From Hyphomicrobiales bacterium (GTDB lineage Bacteria > Pseudomonadota > Alphaproteobacteria > Rhizobiales > Rhizobiaceae), in the NCBI GenBank assembly GCA_900468285.1, contig UBTF01000003.1, forward strand, positions 558,001 to 622,000: a DNA stretch of 64,000 bases, given 5' to 3'. Positions 35,312-43,771 of the stretch are shown piece after piece; position 1 is the stretch's first letter; each line of letters starts with the position of its first letter. The notes beneath the pieces are model-generated. The model was given only the letters and a program-made list of their open reading frames with translations. It ran no database searches and was not told the origin of the DNA. A program made the translations under genes and the position numbers.

Positions 35312-35929
35312 ATGATGAAGGCATTCACACGCGAAACGTCCAAAGCAATCGCGATCCCCGGCGTCAATTGCGATACGGACCAGATCATTCCGGGACGCTT
35401 CCTGAAGGCGGACCGTGCGGAGGGCTACGGCCAGTTCCTGTTTCATGACATCCGTCGTACTGAAGAGAAAGAGCTCGATCCCGCATTTCCATTAAACAGA
35501 CCGGGTGCGGATGCTGCCACTATACTGGTCGTCGAGGATAACTTTGGCTGCGGCTCTTCGCGCGAAGGTGCGGTCTATGCCCTCGTGGATCACGGGATAA
35601 GATCCGTCATCGGGCCAAGCTTCGGTGATATCTTCTTCAACAACGCGCTGAAGAACGGGCTGGTACCCGTCCGCTTGTCGGCGGAGACCTGCGACGCGCT
35701 TGCCGAGCACATCTCTCGCTTTCCCGATGCGCAGGTCACAGTCGATCTGGAGGCGGGAGAGGTGGTTCTGCCGGGCAATCTCGGCACTCACCCCGTCATT
35801 ATCGATCCCTTTGCACGCGACTGCATTTTGCGCGGTCTCGACGAGATCGAGATGACCCTGACGTTTATGGAGCAGATTTCGGCATTCGAAACCGATCGAA
35901 TGGCGTCGCATTCCTGGCTGGGCCGTTGA
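35312..35929 (+). CDS. LeuD-like hydratase small subunit
   Basis: The 205-residue small subunit pairs with the preceding LeuC-like protein. The swivel-domain blocks are GVNCDTDQIIPGRFLKADRA near residue 20, the NFGCGSSREGAVYALVDHGI loop near 77, and GDIFFNNALKNGLVPVRLSA near 107. The GSSRE loop that closes over the substrate is intact. It begins 7 bp after the large-subunit stop, so the two are made together. Confidence 0.88.
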   Translation: MMKAFTRETSKAIAIPGVNCDTDQIIPGRFLKADRAEGYGQFLFHDIRRTEEKELDPAFPLNRPGADAATILVVEDNFGCGSSREGAVYALVDHGIRSVIGPSFGDIFFNNALKNGLVPVRLSAETCDALAEHISRFPDAQVTVDLEAGEVVLPGNLGTHPVIIDPFARDCILRGLDEIEMTLTFMEQISAFETDRMASHSWLGR

Positions 35930-35984
35930 CGGGCGGACCAGCGAGTTTCTTTCGCCGTCTCACAAAAAAACTGGGAGCACAAAA

Positions 35985-37202
35985 ATGACATTCAAAATTG
36001 AACGACGTAATCTTTTAAAAGTATCCGGCGCACTTGCGGTCGGTCTGGCAGCGCCATCCATCCTGCGCGCGCAGGCGGCAACCGTAAAGGTTGGCGTCAT
36101 CGAACCGCTGACGGGCAATCTTGCCTATAATGGTACGCAGAGCGCGGCGGGCGCCAAATTTGCGGCTGATGCCATCAATGCCGCAGGCGGCATCAAGAGC
36201 ATGGGCGGCGCAAAGATCGAGCTCGTGGTGGTAGACGCTCAAAGCCGTCCGGAAGCCGCTGCTTCTGCCGTTGACACCCTCGTGCAGGCCGAAGCCTGCG
36301 CCTTTACCGGTGCAACGGCATCGGCGCTTGGTCTTGCATCCTCTCAGGCGGCTGCGAAGTACAATCTTGCGCAGGTCTTCTCCATCGGTACCGCAGAAAC
36401 GGTTGTCCAGCGCGGCTTGCCGAATGTTTTCCGCTTCACGCCGGGCGTCAACAAGTGCACCAGCGTCGCTCTGGAAAACCTCAAGCTGCTTAATTCCAGC
36501 GCGGGCAACACCGTCAAGACGGCTGCGATTGTTCACGAAGATGGCCCGTTCGGCTCCAATATGGCGAAGATACTTGCTGAGCAGCTTCCCAAGCAGGGCA
36601 TCGAAGTCGTTGAAACGATCTCGCATCCGACACCCCAGCGCGATTTCTCCAATATTGCCCTGCGCGTCAAGGCATCCAAGGCGGACATCCTTATTCCGTC
36701 CAATTACATCAACGAATACACCTTGATGGCACGGGCGCTGAACCAGCAGCGCGTTGAGTTGAAGGCGATCTATTCGATCCTTGGCGGCGCTGCGTCGAAC
36801 ATCAAGTTCGTGCGCGAAAACAAGGAAGTCGCTCAATATGTGATGGACTGCAATCACTGGTACGACCCATCGAAGGACGAGTCGAAGGCGCTTGCGGCAA
36901 GCGTTGCCGCTGCAAAGCTCGATCTGACCTATGATGTCATGGTGTCCTACGCGACAATCCAGGTCATTGCCGATGCTCTGGAGCGCAGCGCCTCGGCTGA
37001 TCGCCAGAAAGTCATGGAAGCGCTGGCGGCATCGACCTTCGACAAGTCGATCATGCCCTATGGCCCGACCAAGTTCGTCAACGGCGACAACGTCAATTCG
37101 CGGCCGGTCAACACACAGATCCGTGGCGACAAGATCGAACTGGTCTTCCCGAAGGAATATGCGACGACCGAAGCGGTATTCCCCATTCCCGCCAAGAACT
37201 GA
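35985..37202 (+). CDS. Branched-chain-type ABC transporter substrate-binding protein
   Basis: This 405-residue periplasmic binding protein of the LivJ family (type I fold) starts with a Tat-like signal: ERRNLLKVSGALAVGLAAPS and a cut after ILRAQA. The mature domain starts ATVKVGVIEPLTGNLAYNGT. LivJ-type proteins bind amino acids but also amides, ureas and aromatic or dicarboxylic acids. The gene sits between the hydratase and the four membrane/ATPase genes of the same importer. A strong hairpin after it (37211-37242) would favour its higher expression over the permeases. Confidence 0.92.
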   Translation: MTFKIERRNLLKVSGALAVGLAAPSILRAQAATVKVGVIEPLTGNLAYNGTQSAAGAKFAADAINAAGGIKSMGGAKIELVVVDAQSRPEAAASAVDTLVQAEACAFTGATASALGLASSQAAAKYNLAQVFSIGTAETVVQRGLPNVFRFTPGVNKCTSVALENLKLLNSSAGNTVKTAAIVHEDGPFGSNMAKILAEQLPKQGIEVVETISHPTPQRDFSNIALRVKASKADILIPSNYINEYTLMARALNQQRVELKAIYSILGGAASNIKFVRENKEVAQYVMDCNHWYDPSKDESKALAASVAAAKLDLTYDVMVSYATIQVIADALERSASADRQKVMEALAASTFDKSIMPYGPTKFVNGDNVNSRPVNTQIRGDKIELVFPKEYATTEAVFPIPAKN

Positions 37203-37210
37203 CACGGTCT

Positions 37211-37242
37211 CGCCCCCAAGGACAGCTTTGTCCCTGGGGGCG
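37211..37242 (+). terminator. Hairpin between the binding-protein gene and permease genes
   Basis: A long stem (CGCCCCCA with TGGGGGCG, then GGACA with TGTCC after one mismatch) closes a 4-base loop 8 bp past the binding-protein stop. In transport operons such stems protect the upstream mRNA and limit read-through. Confidence 0.65.
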
Positions 37243-37271
37243 CTCTTCAAACGACAGAGAGGCGAGCCCTG

Positions 37272-38141
37272 ATGTCAAGTCTGATATTTCCCGCCGTGTT
37301 GAGCGGCCTTATGATGGGAGCGGTCTATGCGCTGGTGGCGCTGGGGCTGACGCTCATTTACGGCGTGCTCCACATCATTAATTTCGCCCATGGCAGCCTG
37401 TTGATGCTGGCGCTCTATTCCGTGTATTTTCTGTACACCTATTTCGGCGTCGATCCTTATCTTGCCATTCCAATCGTGCTGCCAGCCTTCTTCGCGCTCG
37501 GTTATGTGCTGCAACGCGGCCTAATAGCGCCGATGAGCAGTGGTTCGGAGCAGAACGTGCTGCTCATAACGCTCGCGGCATCGATGATCATCGACAATCT
37601 CGCGCTTTATTTCTGGACGTCGAATACCCGCACCGCCGACATCGCCTACGCATATGACACGGTCGAAATTCTGGGCGCTTATCTGCCGCTTGGTCGCGTG
37701 ATTGCGTTTGGCGCCGCCCTCGCCGTCGCACCGCTGTTGTGGTGTTTCATGGCCTATACCCGCACAGGCTCGGCCATCCGGGCTGTCGCTATCGAAAAGC
37801 GTGGCGCGGAACTGGTCGGCATTGACGTCAACCATACCTATGCCGTCTGTTTTGGTATCGGCACCGCCTGTGTCGCTCTAGCCGCGTGTCTTCTGCTGCC
37901 GACATTCTACATCACGCCTCAGGTTGGCTACACCTTCGTCCTCGTTGCCTTCACCACAGTCGTTCTAGGGGGCATGGGCAGCTTGCTGGGCGCACTGGTG
38001 GCCGGTCTTCTTCTCGGTGTCATCGAGTCGCTCTGCGGTCTTTTCCTTGGCGAAAGCCTTGGCCAGATCGGCATCTTCCTCGCTTTCATCCTTATCCTGC
38101 TCTTCAAACCGTCAGGGCTTCTTGGGAGGGCAAGAACATGA
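37272..38141 (+). CDS. Branched-chain-type ABC permease (LivH-like)
   Basis: This 289-residue inner-membrane permease has about eight hydrophobic helices. LivH hallmarks are MGAVYALVALGLTLIYGVLH and IINFAHGSLLMLALYS at the N-terminus and the GGMGSLLGALVAGLLLGVIE coupling loop near 235-255. It overlaps the next permease gene by 4 bp. It is part of the importer that probably brings in the island's substrate. Confidence 0.93.
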   Translation: MSSLIFPAVLSGLMMGAVYALVALGLTLIYGVLHIINFAHGSLLMLALYSVYFLYTYFGVDPYLAIPIVLPAFFALGYVLQRGLIAPMSSGSEQNVLLITLAASMIIDNLALYFWTSNTRTADIAYAYDTVEILGAYLPLGRVIAFGAALAVAPLLWCFMAYTRTGSAIRAVAIEKRGAELVGIDVNHTYAVCFGIGTACVALAACLLLPTFYITPQVGYTFVLVAFTTVVLGGMGSLLGALVAGLLLGVIESLCGLFLGESLGQIGIFLAFILILLFKPSGLLGRART

Positions 38142-39115
38142 GACCTCAATCAATCGGGCAGATCGCCCTCATTGCGGCAGCCCTTGCCTATCTCTTCGGG
38201 GTCTATTTCGCATCCTCGCCCGTGTGGATGGGCTTTACCATCAACGCGTTGATCGTCGCGGTCGTGGCGCTCTCGTGGAACATCACCGGCGGTTTCGGGG
38301 GACTGTCATCCTTTGGCCACGCCGCGCTTTACGGCACCGGCGCCTATGCTTCGGCGATCCTGCAAGTCAAATATGGTGTCAATGCCTGGGTGGGCTTCGG
38401 CGCTGGCATTCTTGCCGGTGCGCTCATGGGCGTGTTCATTGGCGCGCTCGCCTTTCGCTATGGTTTGCGCGGATCCTACTTCGCGCTGGTGACGCTGGCC
38501 TTTGCCGAAGTGCTGCGTATCTGCGCCTCATCATTTGACTTTACCGGTGGCGGCAGCGGCCTTCAACTGACGCTTGCACCCGGCGTGGCAAATCTCCAGT
38601 TCAATGATCGGACCATCGCCTATACGGCTCTGTTGGTTGTCGTTGCTGTCGTTATGGGGCTGACCGCATTCATCAAGTATTCCCGCTTCGGAGCCTATCT
38701 CATCGCGGTGAGAGAAAACGAAGATGCAGCCCGCGCACTTGGCATCGATACCTACAAGATCAAGGTGCAGGCGATGGCGATATCAGGTGCCTTCGGCGGA
38801 CTGGCCGGTGTGCTCTACCTCCAGCTCTGGCTCTTCATCGATAGCAACGTAGTCTATGGCAGCGCCGTTTCCATCGAAGCGCTGATCGGGCCGATCATCG
38901 GCGGTGCCGGCACGATCTGGGGGCCGCTCCTGGGAACGCTCGGTCTGCATCTTCTCGGCGAAGGTGCCAAGCATCTCTTGCCCAATGCACCGGGATTGAA
39001 CTTCGTGCTTTACGCGATCGTGCTGATCTGCGCCCTGCGCTTCCTGCCAAATGGCCTTGTCGGCCTCGCTGGCAAGCTCGGTACCTTCAAGAAGAAGGAG
39101 GACGACAATGCTTGA
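38138..39115 (+). CDS. Branched-chain-type ABC permease (LivM-like)
   Basis: This 325-residue permease starts at ATG 38138 in ATGA overlap with the LivH-like gene. Family blocks are SWNITGGFGGLSSFGHAALY near 45, the EDAARALGIDTYKIKVQAMA block near 195, and IGPIIGGAGTIWGPLLGTL near 255. It overlaps the ATPase gene by 8 bp (ATGCTTGA). Confidence 0.93.
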   Translation: MRPQSIGQIALIAAALAYLFGVYFASSPVWMGFTINALIVAVVALSWNITGGFGGLSSFGHAALYGTGAYASAILQVKYGVNAWVGFGAGILAGALMGVFIGALAFRYGLRGSYFALVTLAFAEVLRICASSFDFTGGGSGLQLTLAPGVANLQFNDRTIAYTALLVVVAVVMGLTAFIKYSRFGAYLIAVRENEDAARALGIDTYKIKVQAMAISGAFGGLAGVLYLQLWLFIDSNVVYGSAVSIEALIGPIIGGAGTIWGPLLGTLGLHLLGEGAKHLLPNAPGLNFVLYAIVLICALRFLPNGLVGLAGKLGTFKKKEDDNA

Positions 39116-39848
39116 GGTTCGCAATCTTTCCAAACGCTTCGGCGGATTGAAGGCGGTGACTGACGCATCGCTCGATGTTCCCGAGGGCTCCATCGTCGGG
39201 CTGCTAGGGCCGAACGGTGCCGGTAAGACAACATGCTTCACGATGATTGCCGGCTTTACCAAAGCCGATGAAGGCACGGTGCGATTTCAGGGCAAGGACA
39301 TCACTGGTCTTGCGCCGCATAGCATTTGCGCCCTTGGCATGATCCGCACTTTCCAGATCGTCCAGCCCTTCGCGGGCCTGACGGTGCAGGAGAACATTGC
39401 GGTCGGTGCCTATCTTCATCACCATGATCGCCGGGAGGCGATGTCTGTAGCGCGTGAGGTCGGCAAGCGGCTGGGTATGGGCGCCATGCTCGACCGTCCT
39501 GCTTCCTCCCTGACCATCGCGGGACGTAAGCGCCTAGAGCTTGCGCGTGCGCTTGCGACCGGCGCGAAGCTTCTGCTGCTGGATGAAGTGATGGCAGGGT
39601 TGATCCCGTCCGAAATCACCGAAATCGTTGGTATTATCAGGAAGATCCGCGACGAGGGGCATACGTTCCTGATGATCGAACACGTCATGCAGGCGGTGAT
39701 GCAACTTGCCGAAACGGCCTATGTGCTGAACCAGGGCAAGATGATCGCCCATGGAACACCTCGCGAACTCGTCAAGGACCCGTCCGTGGTGGAAGCCTAT
39801 CTCGGCCACGGCGCCGCCGCCCGCCTGCAGGAGGAAAATCATGCTTGA
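39108..39848 (+). CDS. Branched-chain-type ABC ATPase (LivG-like)
   Basis: This 246-residue ATP-binding subunit starts at ATG 39108. Walker A is GPNGAGKTT near residue 35. The signature is SLTIAGRKRLELARAL near 133-148, a variant of LSGGQ typical of LivG-type proteins, followed by LLLLDEVMAGL (Walker B). The usual E is present in DEVMAG. The start overlaps the permease stop, and the same 8-base ATGCTTGA overlap recurs at its own 3' end with the next gene. Confidence 0.92.
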   Translation: MLEVRNLSKRFGGLKAVTDASLDVPEGSIVGLLGPNGAGKTTCFTMIAGFTKADEGTVRFQGKDITGLAPHSICALGMIRTFQIVQPFAGLTVQENIAVGAYLHHHDRREAMSVAREVGKRLGMGAMLDRPASSLTIAGRKRLELARALATGAKLLLLDEVMAGLIPSEITEIVGIIRKIRDEGHTFLMIEHVMQAVMQLAETAYVLNQGKMIAHGTPRELVKDPSVVEAYLGHGAAARLQEENHA

Positions 39849-40542
39849 TATCTCAGGTATCCGCGCAGGCTACGGCTCGATGAGTGTCTTGCAGGGAATA
39901 GATATGCGTGTCGAGGCAGGAGAAATCGTTGCTCTGCTCGGCTCCAACGGCGTCGGCAAGACCACCCTGAACAACGTCATATCCGGCTTCATCAAGGCAA
40001 GTGCAGGATCGATCACCTTCAAGGGTGAAACGATTACGGGCAAGAAGCCGAAGGACATCGTGGCATTGGGCATCGCCCATGTTCCGGAAGGTCGGAAAGT
40101 GTTCCCGAACCTTTCGGTCGGCGAAAATCTCAAGCTGGGCGCCTTTCGCCGCGCACGAAACAACACGAAACAGAATTTTGAGCGAATCTGCGAGATTTTC
40201 CCGCGATTGCGGGAGCGTCTAAACCAGCTGGCCGGGACACTATCCGGCGGTGAACAGCAGATGCTGGCAATCGGGCGCGGTATGATGTCTGAGCCCGAAC
40301 TTCTCATTCTGGATGAGCCGTCGCTCGGCCTTTCACCCATCATGGTCGAGGAAATGTTCGGCCTGATTACCAAGATCAACACCGATGGTGTCGCCGTGCT
40401 GCTGGTCGAGCAAAATGTGATGCAGTCACTCAGTGTCGCAAAGCGCGCTTATGTCATCGAGCAGGGACGTTTCGTGATGAAGGGAGACGCCGCCACGCTG
40501 CTTGCCGATCCTCAGTTGCGTCAGGCCTACCTCGGAATGTGA
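39841..40542 (+). CDS. Branched-chain-type ABC ATPase (LivF-like)
   Basis: This 233-residue ATPase has Walker A GSNGVGKTT near residue 36, signature TLSGGEQQMLAIGRGMMSEP near 134, and Walker B ELLILDEPSLGLSP. A family block HVPEGRKVFPNLSVGENLKL is present near 80. It completes the importer, and a GC-rich hairpin follows at 40548-40573. Confidence 0.93.
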   Translation: MLDISGIRAGYGSMSVLQGIDMRVEAGEIVALLGSNGVGKTTLNNVISGFIKASAGSITFKGETITGKKPKDIVALGIAHVPEGRKVFPNLSVGENLKLGAFRRARNNTKQNFERICEIFPRLRERLNQLAGTLSGGEQQMLAIGRGMMSEPELLILDEPSLGLSPIMVEEMFGLITKINTDGVAVLLVEQNVMQSLSVAKRAYVIEQGRFVMKGDAATLLADPQLRQAYLGM

Positions 40543-40547
40543 CAAGT

Positions 40548-40573
40548 CGCCCCGGATGGATTTTGCCGGGGCG
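40548..40573 (+). terminator. Hairpin after the importer genes
   Basis: An 8-bp perfect stem (CGCCCCGG with CCGGGGCG) and 10-base loop start 6 bases after the livF-like stop. Because the lyase gene follows only 31 bases later, it is probably an attenuating or processing site within the operon. Confidence 0.55.
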
Positions 40574-40603
40574 CATATAATTTACGGAGAAACGGAGAAT
40601 ACA

Positions 40604-41497
40604 ATGTCCCTTACACGTACCCAACGTCTGCGGCAGCTGCTTGCAGGCGAACGAGCCCTCATGGCTCCAGGCGTCGTCGATGCCATGTATGCTCGCCTCG
40701 TCACCGAAGCCGGTTTTGACGCCATGTACATGACCGGTGCTGGCACTTCGGCAACCCGGCTGGGCTATCCGGATGTTGGCCTGTTGACCATGACGGAAAT
40801 GGTCGACAACGCCACGCGTATCGCCGATGCCTCTGACATTCCGCTGATTGCCGATGCGGATAATGGTTTTGGCGGCCCACTCAATGTGCGCCGTGCCATC
40901 CAGCTTTACGAGCGCGGTGGAGTGGCTGCGGTCCATCTTGAGGATCAGGTCCTGCCGAAGCGTTGCGGCCACCTCGCGGGCAAACAACTTATTCCAGCAG
41001 AGGACATGGTCGCGAAGGTAAAGGCGGCCGTTGATGCGCGTATCGATGAGAACTTCGTCGTTATCGCCCGCACGGATGCTCTGGCGCTGCATGGGCGCAA
41101 CGCCGCATTCGACCGTGCGGAAATGTACCGCGAGGCTGGCGCGGATGTCATCTTCATCGAAAGTCCCGGACCGGATGATTTGCCGCATATAGCGCCGCGC
41201 TTTGAGGGTATTCCGCTTCTCTACAACATGGCCACATCAGGCAAGACACCGTTTCTGACACGCTCGGAAATTGAGGCGCTGGGCTTCAAACTCATCATCT
41301 ATCCCAACTGGCTTCTGCTTTCGGCCTGCGAGGCGGCACGTAAAACGCTTCAGGTTCTGAAAACCGAGGAAACTATCGCATCGGTTGCTCCCAACGTCAT
41401 GAATTTCAAGGAATTCTTCGACATGGCGCGGATGCCGGAGATTCAGGAACTGGAAGCACGTTACGGCACGCCCGAAGCAAATCGTACGACGTATTAA
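40604..41497 (+). CDS. Isocitrate lyase / PEP mutase superfamily lyase
   Basis: This 297-residue TIM-barrel enzyme starts at ATG 40604 after GGAGA. The superfamily includes 2-methylisocitrate lyase, 2,3-dimethylmalate lyase, oxaloacetate decarboxylase and PEP mutase. The lyase active-site loop is K119-R120-C121-G122-H123, the variant used by C-C lyases and absent from PEP mutases. Metal-binding IPLIADADNGFGGPLNVRRA and HLEDQVLPK are present. Cleavage of a 2-hydroxy dicarboxylate to a 2-oxoacid plus a small acid is therefore expected. It follows a LeuCD-type hydratase that could make such a hydroxyacid, as in the DmdAB and Dml steps of nicotinate fermentation. The substrate is inferred, not proved. 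Confidence 0.87.
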   Translation: MSLTRTQRLRQLLAGERALMAPGVVDAMYARLVTEAGFDAMYMTGAGTSATRLGYPDVGLLTMTEMVDNATRIADASDIPLIADADNGFGGPLNVRRAIQLYERGGVAAVHLEDQVLPKRCGHLAGKQLIPAEDMVAKVKAAVDARIDENFVVIARTDALALHGRNAAFDRAEMYREAGADVIFIESPGPDDLPHIAPRFEGIPLLYNMATSGKTPFLTRSEIEALGFKLIIYPNWLLLSACEAARKTLQVLKTEETIASVAPNVMNFKEFFDMARMPEIQELEARYGTPEANRTTY

Positions 41498-41509
41498 GCA
41501 GCAAGCATT

Positions 41510-41542
41510 TGACGGAGGGCAGGCAGTCTCGCCCTCCCGTCA
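41510..41542 (+). terminator. Imperfect hairpin after the lyase gene
   Basis: TGACGGAGGGC pairs with GCCCTCCCGTCA with one bulged base, closing a 10-base loop between the lyase and oxidoreductase genes. It ends 17 bases before the next start codon, so it is likely attenuating rather than terminal. Confidence 0.5.
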
Positions 41543-41559
41543 TCAAGGGAGATTGAACG

Positions 41560-42966
41560 ATGGCAGTGCTGAATGCCGAGGGCGTGACATTCGATTTCGA
41601 AATGCCGGTCGTGGTTGTGGGGGCAGGGGCCTGTGGTCTGGTTGCGGCGCTTGCAGCGCATGATGCCGGGCAGGAGGTGATGATCCTCGAACGTGATGAA
41701 ACTCCGACCGGATCCACCTCGCTGTCCGCAGGGCTTATTCCAGCGCCTTGCACGCGTCTGCAAAAGGAAGCTGGCATCGAGGATAGCCCGGAAATATTTG
41801 CTAGTGACCTCGTCGCCAAGACGCACGATCACACGCCCTTTGATATGGCGCTGGTCGCCGCGCAGACGGTCGGTCCAATGATTGACTGGCTTATGGATAA
41901 GCATCATGTCGAATTCGAACTGGTAACGGGCTTCATTTATCCCGGCCACTCGCGGCTTCGTATGCATGGTCCGAAAAGCAGAACAGGTGCCGATCTTGAA
42001 CAGTCGCTTCTGGCAGCCGTTTCCGAGGCGGGGATTGACCTTGTCACCGAAGCATCGGTCGAGGACCTCTATGTCGACCAAAGTGGCCGCGTGAAGGGTG
42101 TGCGCTTCCGCAGACCCGATGGTGCGCTTGAAATGCTCGGCTGCAAGGCTCTGGTTCTTGCTTCATGCGGATTTGCTGGCGATGTCGCGCTGGTGCAGAG
42201 ATACATTCCCGAGATCGCCGAGGCCGAATGTTGCGGCCATCTTTCCAATACCGGCGACGCGGTAAAATGGGGGCTCGAGATCGGTGCGGCAGTTGCCGAT
42301 ATGGGATCCTATCAGGGCCATGGGTCCGTAGCCCATCCGCACGCGCTGCCATTGACGTGGGCCGTCATCACAAAAGGTGGCATTCTCCTTAATGAGGACG
42401 GTCGCCGTTTCTCAAACGAGATGCGCGGCTATTCAGAACACGCTGCCGAAGTGGCTGCCCAGCCCGGGCACACCGCCTGGGATATCTATGATGCCAAGGG
42501 TGATGAGGCCGGGATGGGCTTTTACGATTACCGTGAAATCCGCAAGCTTGGAGCAGTCAAGGCGGCTGGAAGCTTGGAAGAGCTCAGTATCGTAACGGGT
42601 CTCTCACTTGAGGCCATTCGTGATGAATTCGAGGCTATCGAAGCCTCCGCGCGCACTGGCGTGCCGGACAGGTTTGGCCGGGTTTTCACGCAGGATCAGG
42701 TGCTTGCTGCTCCCTATTATGCGGTGAAGGTCAACGGCGCGCTGTTTCATACACAGGGCGGGCTGGTCATCGATGCGGAAGCCCGGGTGCTGCGCGAAGA
42801 TGGCACCGCTCTGCCCAATCTTCTTGCAGGCGGCGGCGCAGCCCGAGGCGTGTCCGGGGATGCCAATTACGGATATTTGTCGGGCAACGGTCTTTTGACT
42901 GCAACGAGCTTCGGTCGTCTGGCAGGCGCTACGGCTGCCCGCATCGCGGCTGAAACCCAGGGCTGA
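41560..42966 (+). CDS. FAD-dependent oxidoreductase of the fumarate-reductase/ketosteroid-dehydrogenase type
   Basis: This 468-residue flavoprotein binds FAD through VVVGAGACGLVAALAAHDAG near residue 12, with the GSTSLSAGLIPAPCTRL loop near 48 and the closing YGYLSGNGLLTATSFGRLAG block near 440. The family (FAD_binding_2) adds or removes hydrogen across C=C bonds next to a carbonyl or carboxyl, as in fumarate reductase and tricarballylate dehydrogenase. No signal peptide, so cytoplasmic. Within this operon it could make an unsaturated acid for the hydratase, or saturate one. The direction is unknown. Confidence 0.85.
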   Translation: MAVLNAEGVTFDFEMPVVVVGAGACGLVAALAAHDAGQEVMILERDETPTGSTSLSAGLIPAPCTRLQKEAGIEDSPEIFASDLVAKTHDHTPFDMALVAAQTVGPMIDWLMDKHHVEFELVTGFIYPGHSRLRMHGPKSRTGADLEQSLLAAVSEAGIDLVTEASVEDLYVDQSGRVKGVRFRRPDGALEMLGCKALVLASCGFAGDVALVQRYIPEIAEAECCGHLSNTGDAVKWGLEIGAAVADMGSYQGHGSVAHPHALPLTWAVITKGGILLNEDGRRFSNEMRGYSEHAAEVAAQPGHTAWDIYDAKGDEAGMGFYDYREIRKLGAVKAAGSLEELSIVTGLSLEAIRDEFEAIEASARTGVPDRFGRVFTQDQVLAAPYYAVKVNGALFHTQGGLVIDAEARVLREDGTALPNLLAGGGAARGVSGDANYGYLSGNGLLTATSFGRLAGATAARIAAETQG

Positions 42967-42997
42967 GGCTGCACAAACAACTTACGAGGAGGACGTG

Positions 42998-43771
42998 ATG
43001 AAAAAAGTTATGGTCATCGTACCGTTTCCCATGGGGCAGGAGGATCTTGCCCGCAGACAGGCGCAAATGAAGGCCGTCAACCTCGGCCCTGGCATCGAAT
43101 TCCATTATCGATCCGTGCGGGTCGGGCCGAAGAATTATTCGAGCCAACACGATATGGCGCTCGCCGATTTCTCGATCCTCGATGCGGGGCTCGATGCGGA
43201 GAAAGAGGGGTTTGACGCCGTTTGCATCGATACGATGTCCGATAGCGGCATGTCGATGCTGCGCTCCGTCCTGACGATACCTGTTATTGCGCCGGGTCGT
43301 CACTCCATGCTTCTGGCGCAGATGCTGGGCGATAAGTTCTCGATCCTGATGATGTGGGATCGCTGGAAAATGCTCTACACCAAGACGCTTGGCGAACTGG
43401 GCATGGAGCACAAATGCGCGTCCATGCGCTCGATTGGCGTGACGCCTGATAACAAAAGTCTGCTTGCAGGCAAGGAAGATGAGGTTTTTCCGCTTCTGCT
43501 GCAGGCTGCAGAGAAATGTGTGGAAGAGGATGGCGCGCAGGTGCTGATCCTCGGCTCCACGACCATGCATGAGGCGCATTCCTGGCTCTCTGAGAGGATC
43601 GGCGTTCCCGTCATCAATCCCGGTCCGCTGACTTACAAGCTGGCATCGATTGCGCTCGACCTGAACCTCACCCACAGCAAGGCGACTTGGCCGACACCGC
43701 TTTCGCCCAAGCATGACATGATCCGCGCCATCGGCGCGGCAGGCGCAGCCTATCTGGAGGGCAAGCAATGA
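42998..43771 (+). CDS. Asp/Glu racemase-family protein, copy 1 (catalytic cysteines replaced)
   Basis: This 257-residue protein starts at ATG 42998 after GAGGAGG. The fold matches hydantoin racemase, maleate isomerase and Asp/Glu racemase: KKVMVIVPFPMG at the start, EGFDAVCIDTMSDSG near 70-84 and QVLILGSTTMH near 181-191, then VPVINPGPLTYKL. In active members these two loops each carry a catalytic Cys (the C of IACFGD and LGCAGM). By my alignment T79 and S187 replace them; a nearby C76 is out of register. So either the chemistry is unusual or the protein is non-catalytic. The next gene is a close paralogue with the same substitutions. Confidence 0.85.
   Translation: MKKVMVIVPFPMGQEDLARRQAQMKAVNLGPGIEFHYRSVRVGPKNYSSQHDMALADFSILDAGLDAEKEGFDAVCIDTMSDSGMSMLRSVLTIPVIAPGRHSMLLAQMLGDKFSILMMWDRWKMLYTKTLGELGMEHKCASMRSIGVTPDNKSLLAGKEDEVFPLLLQAAEKCVEEDGAQVLILGSTTMHEAHSWLSERIGVPVINPGPLTYKLASIALDLNLTHSKATWPTPLSPKHDMIRAIGAAGAAYLEGKQ

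Noticed and set aside
33898..35929. Leucine biosynthesis leuCD
   Set aside because: The genes sit in a catabolic operon with amidase, ring hydrolases and a lyase, with no leuA or leuB, so a specialised hydratase is more likely.
36015..37250. 411-residue open frame antisense to the ABC binding-protein gene
   Set aside because: The plus-strand gene has a signal peptide and clear family motifs. The antisense frame is Cys/Arg-rich without any recognised domain.
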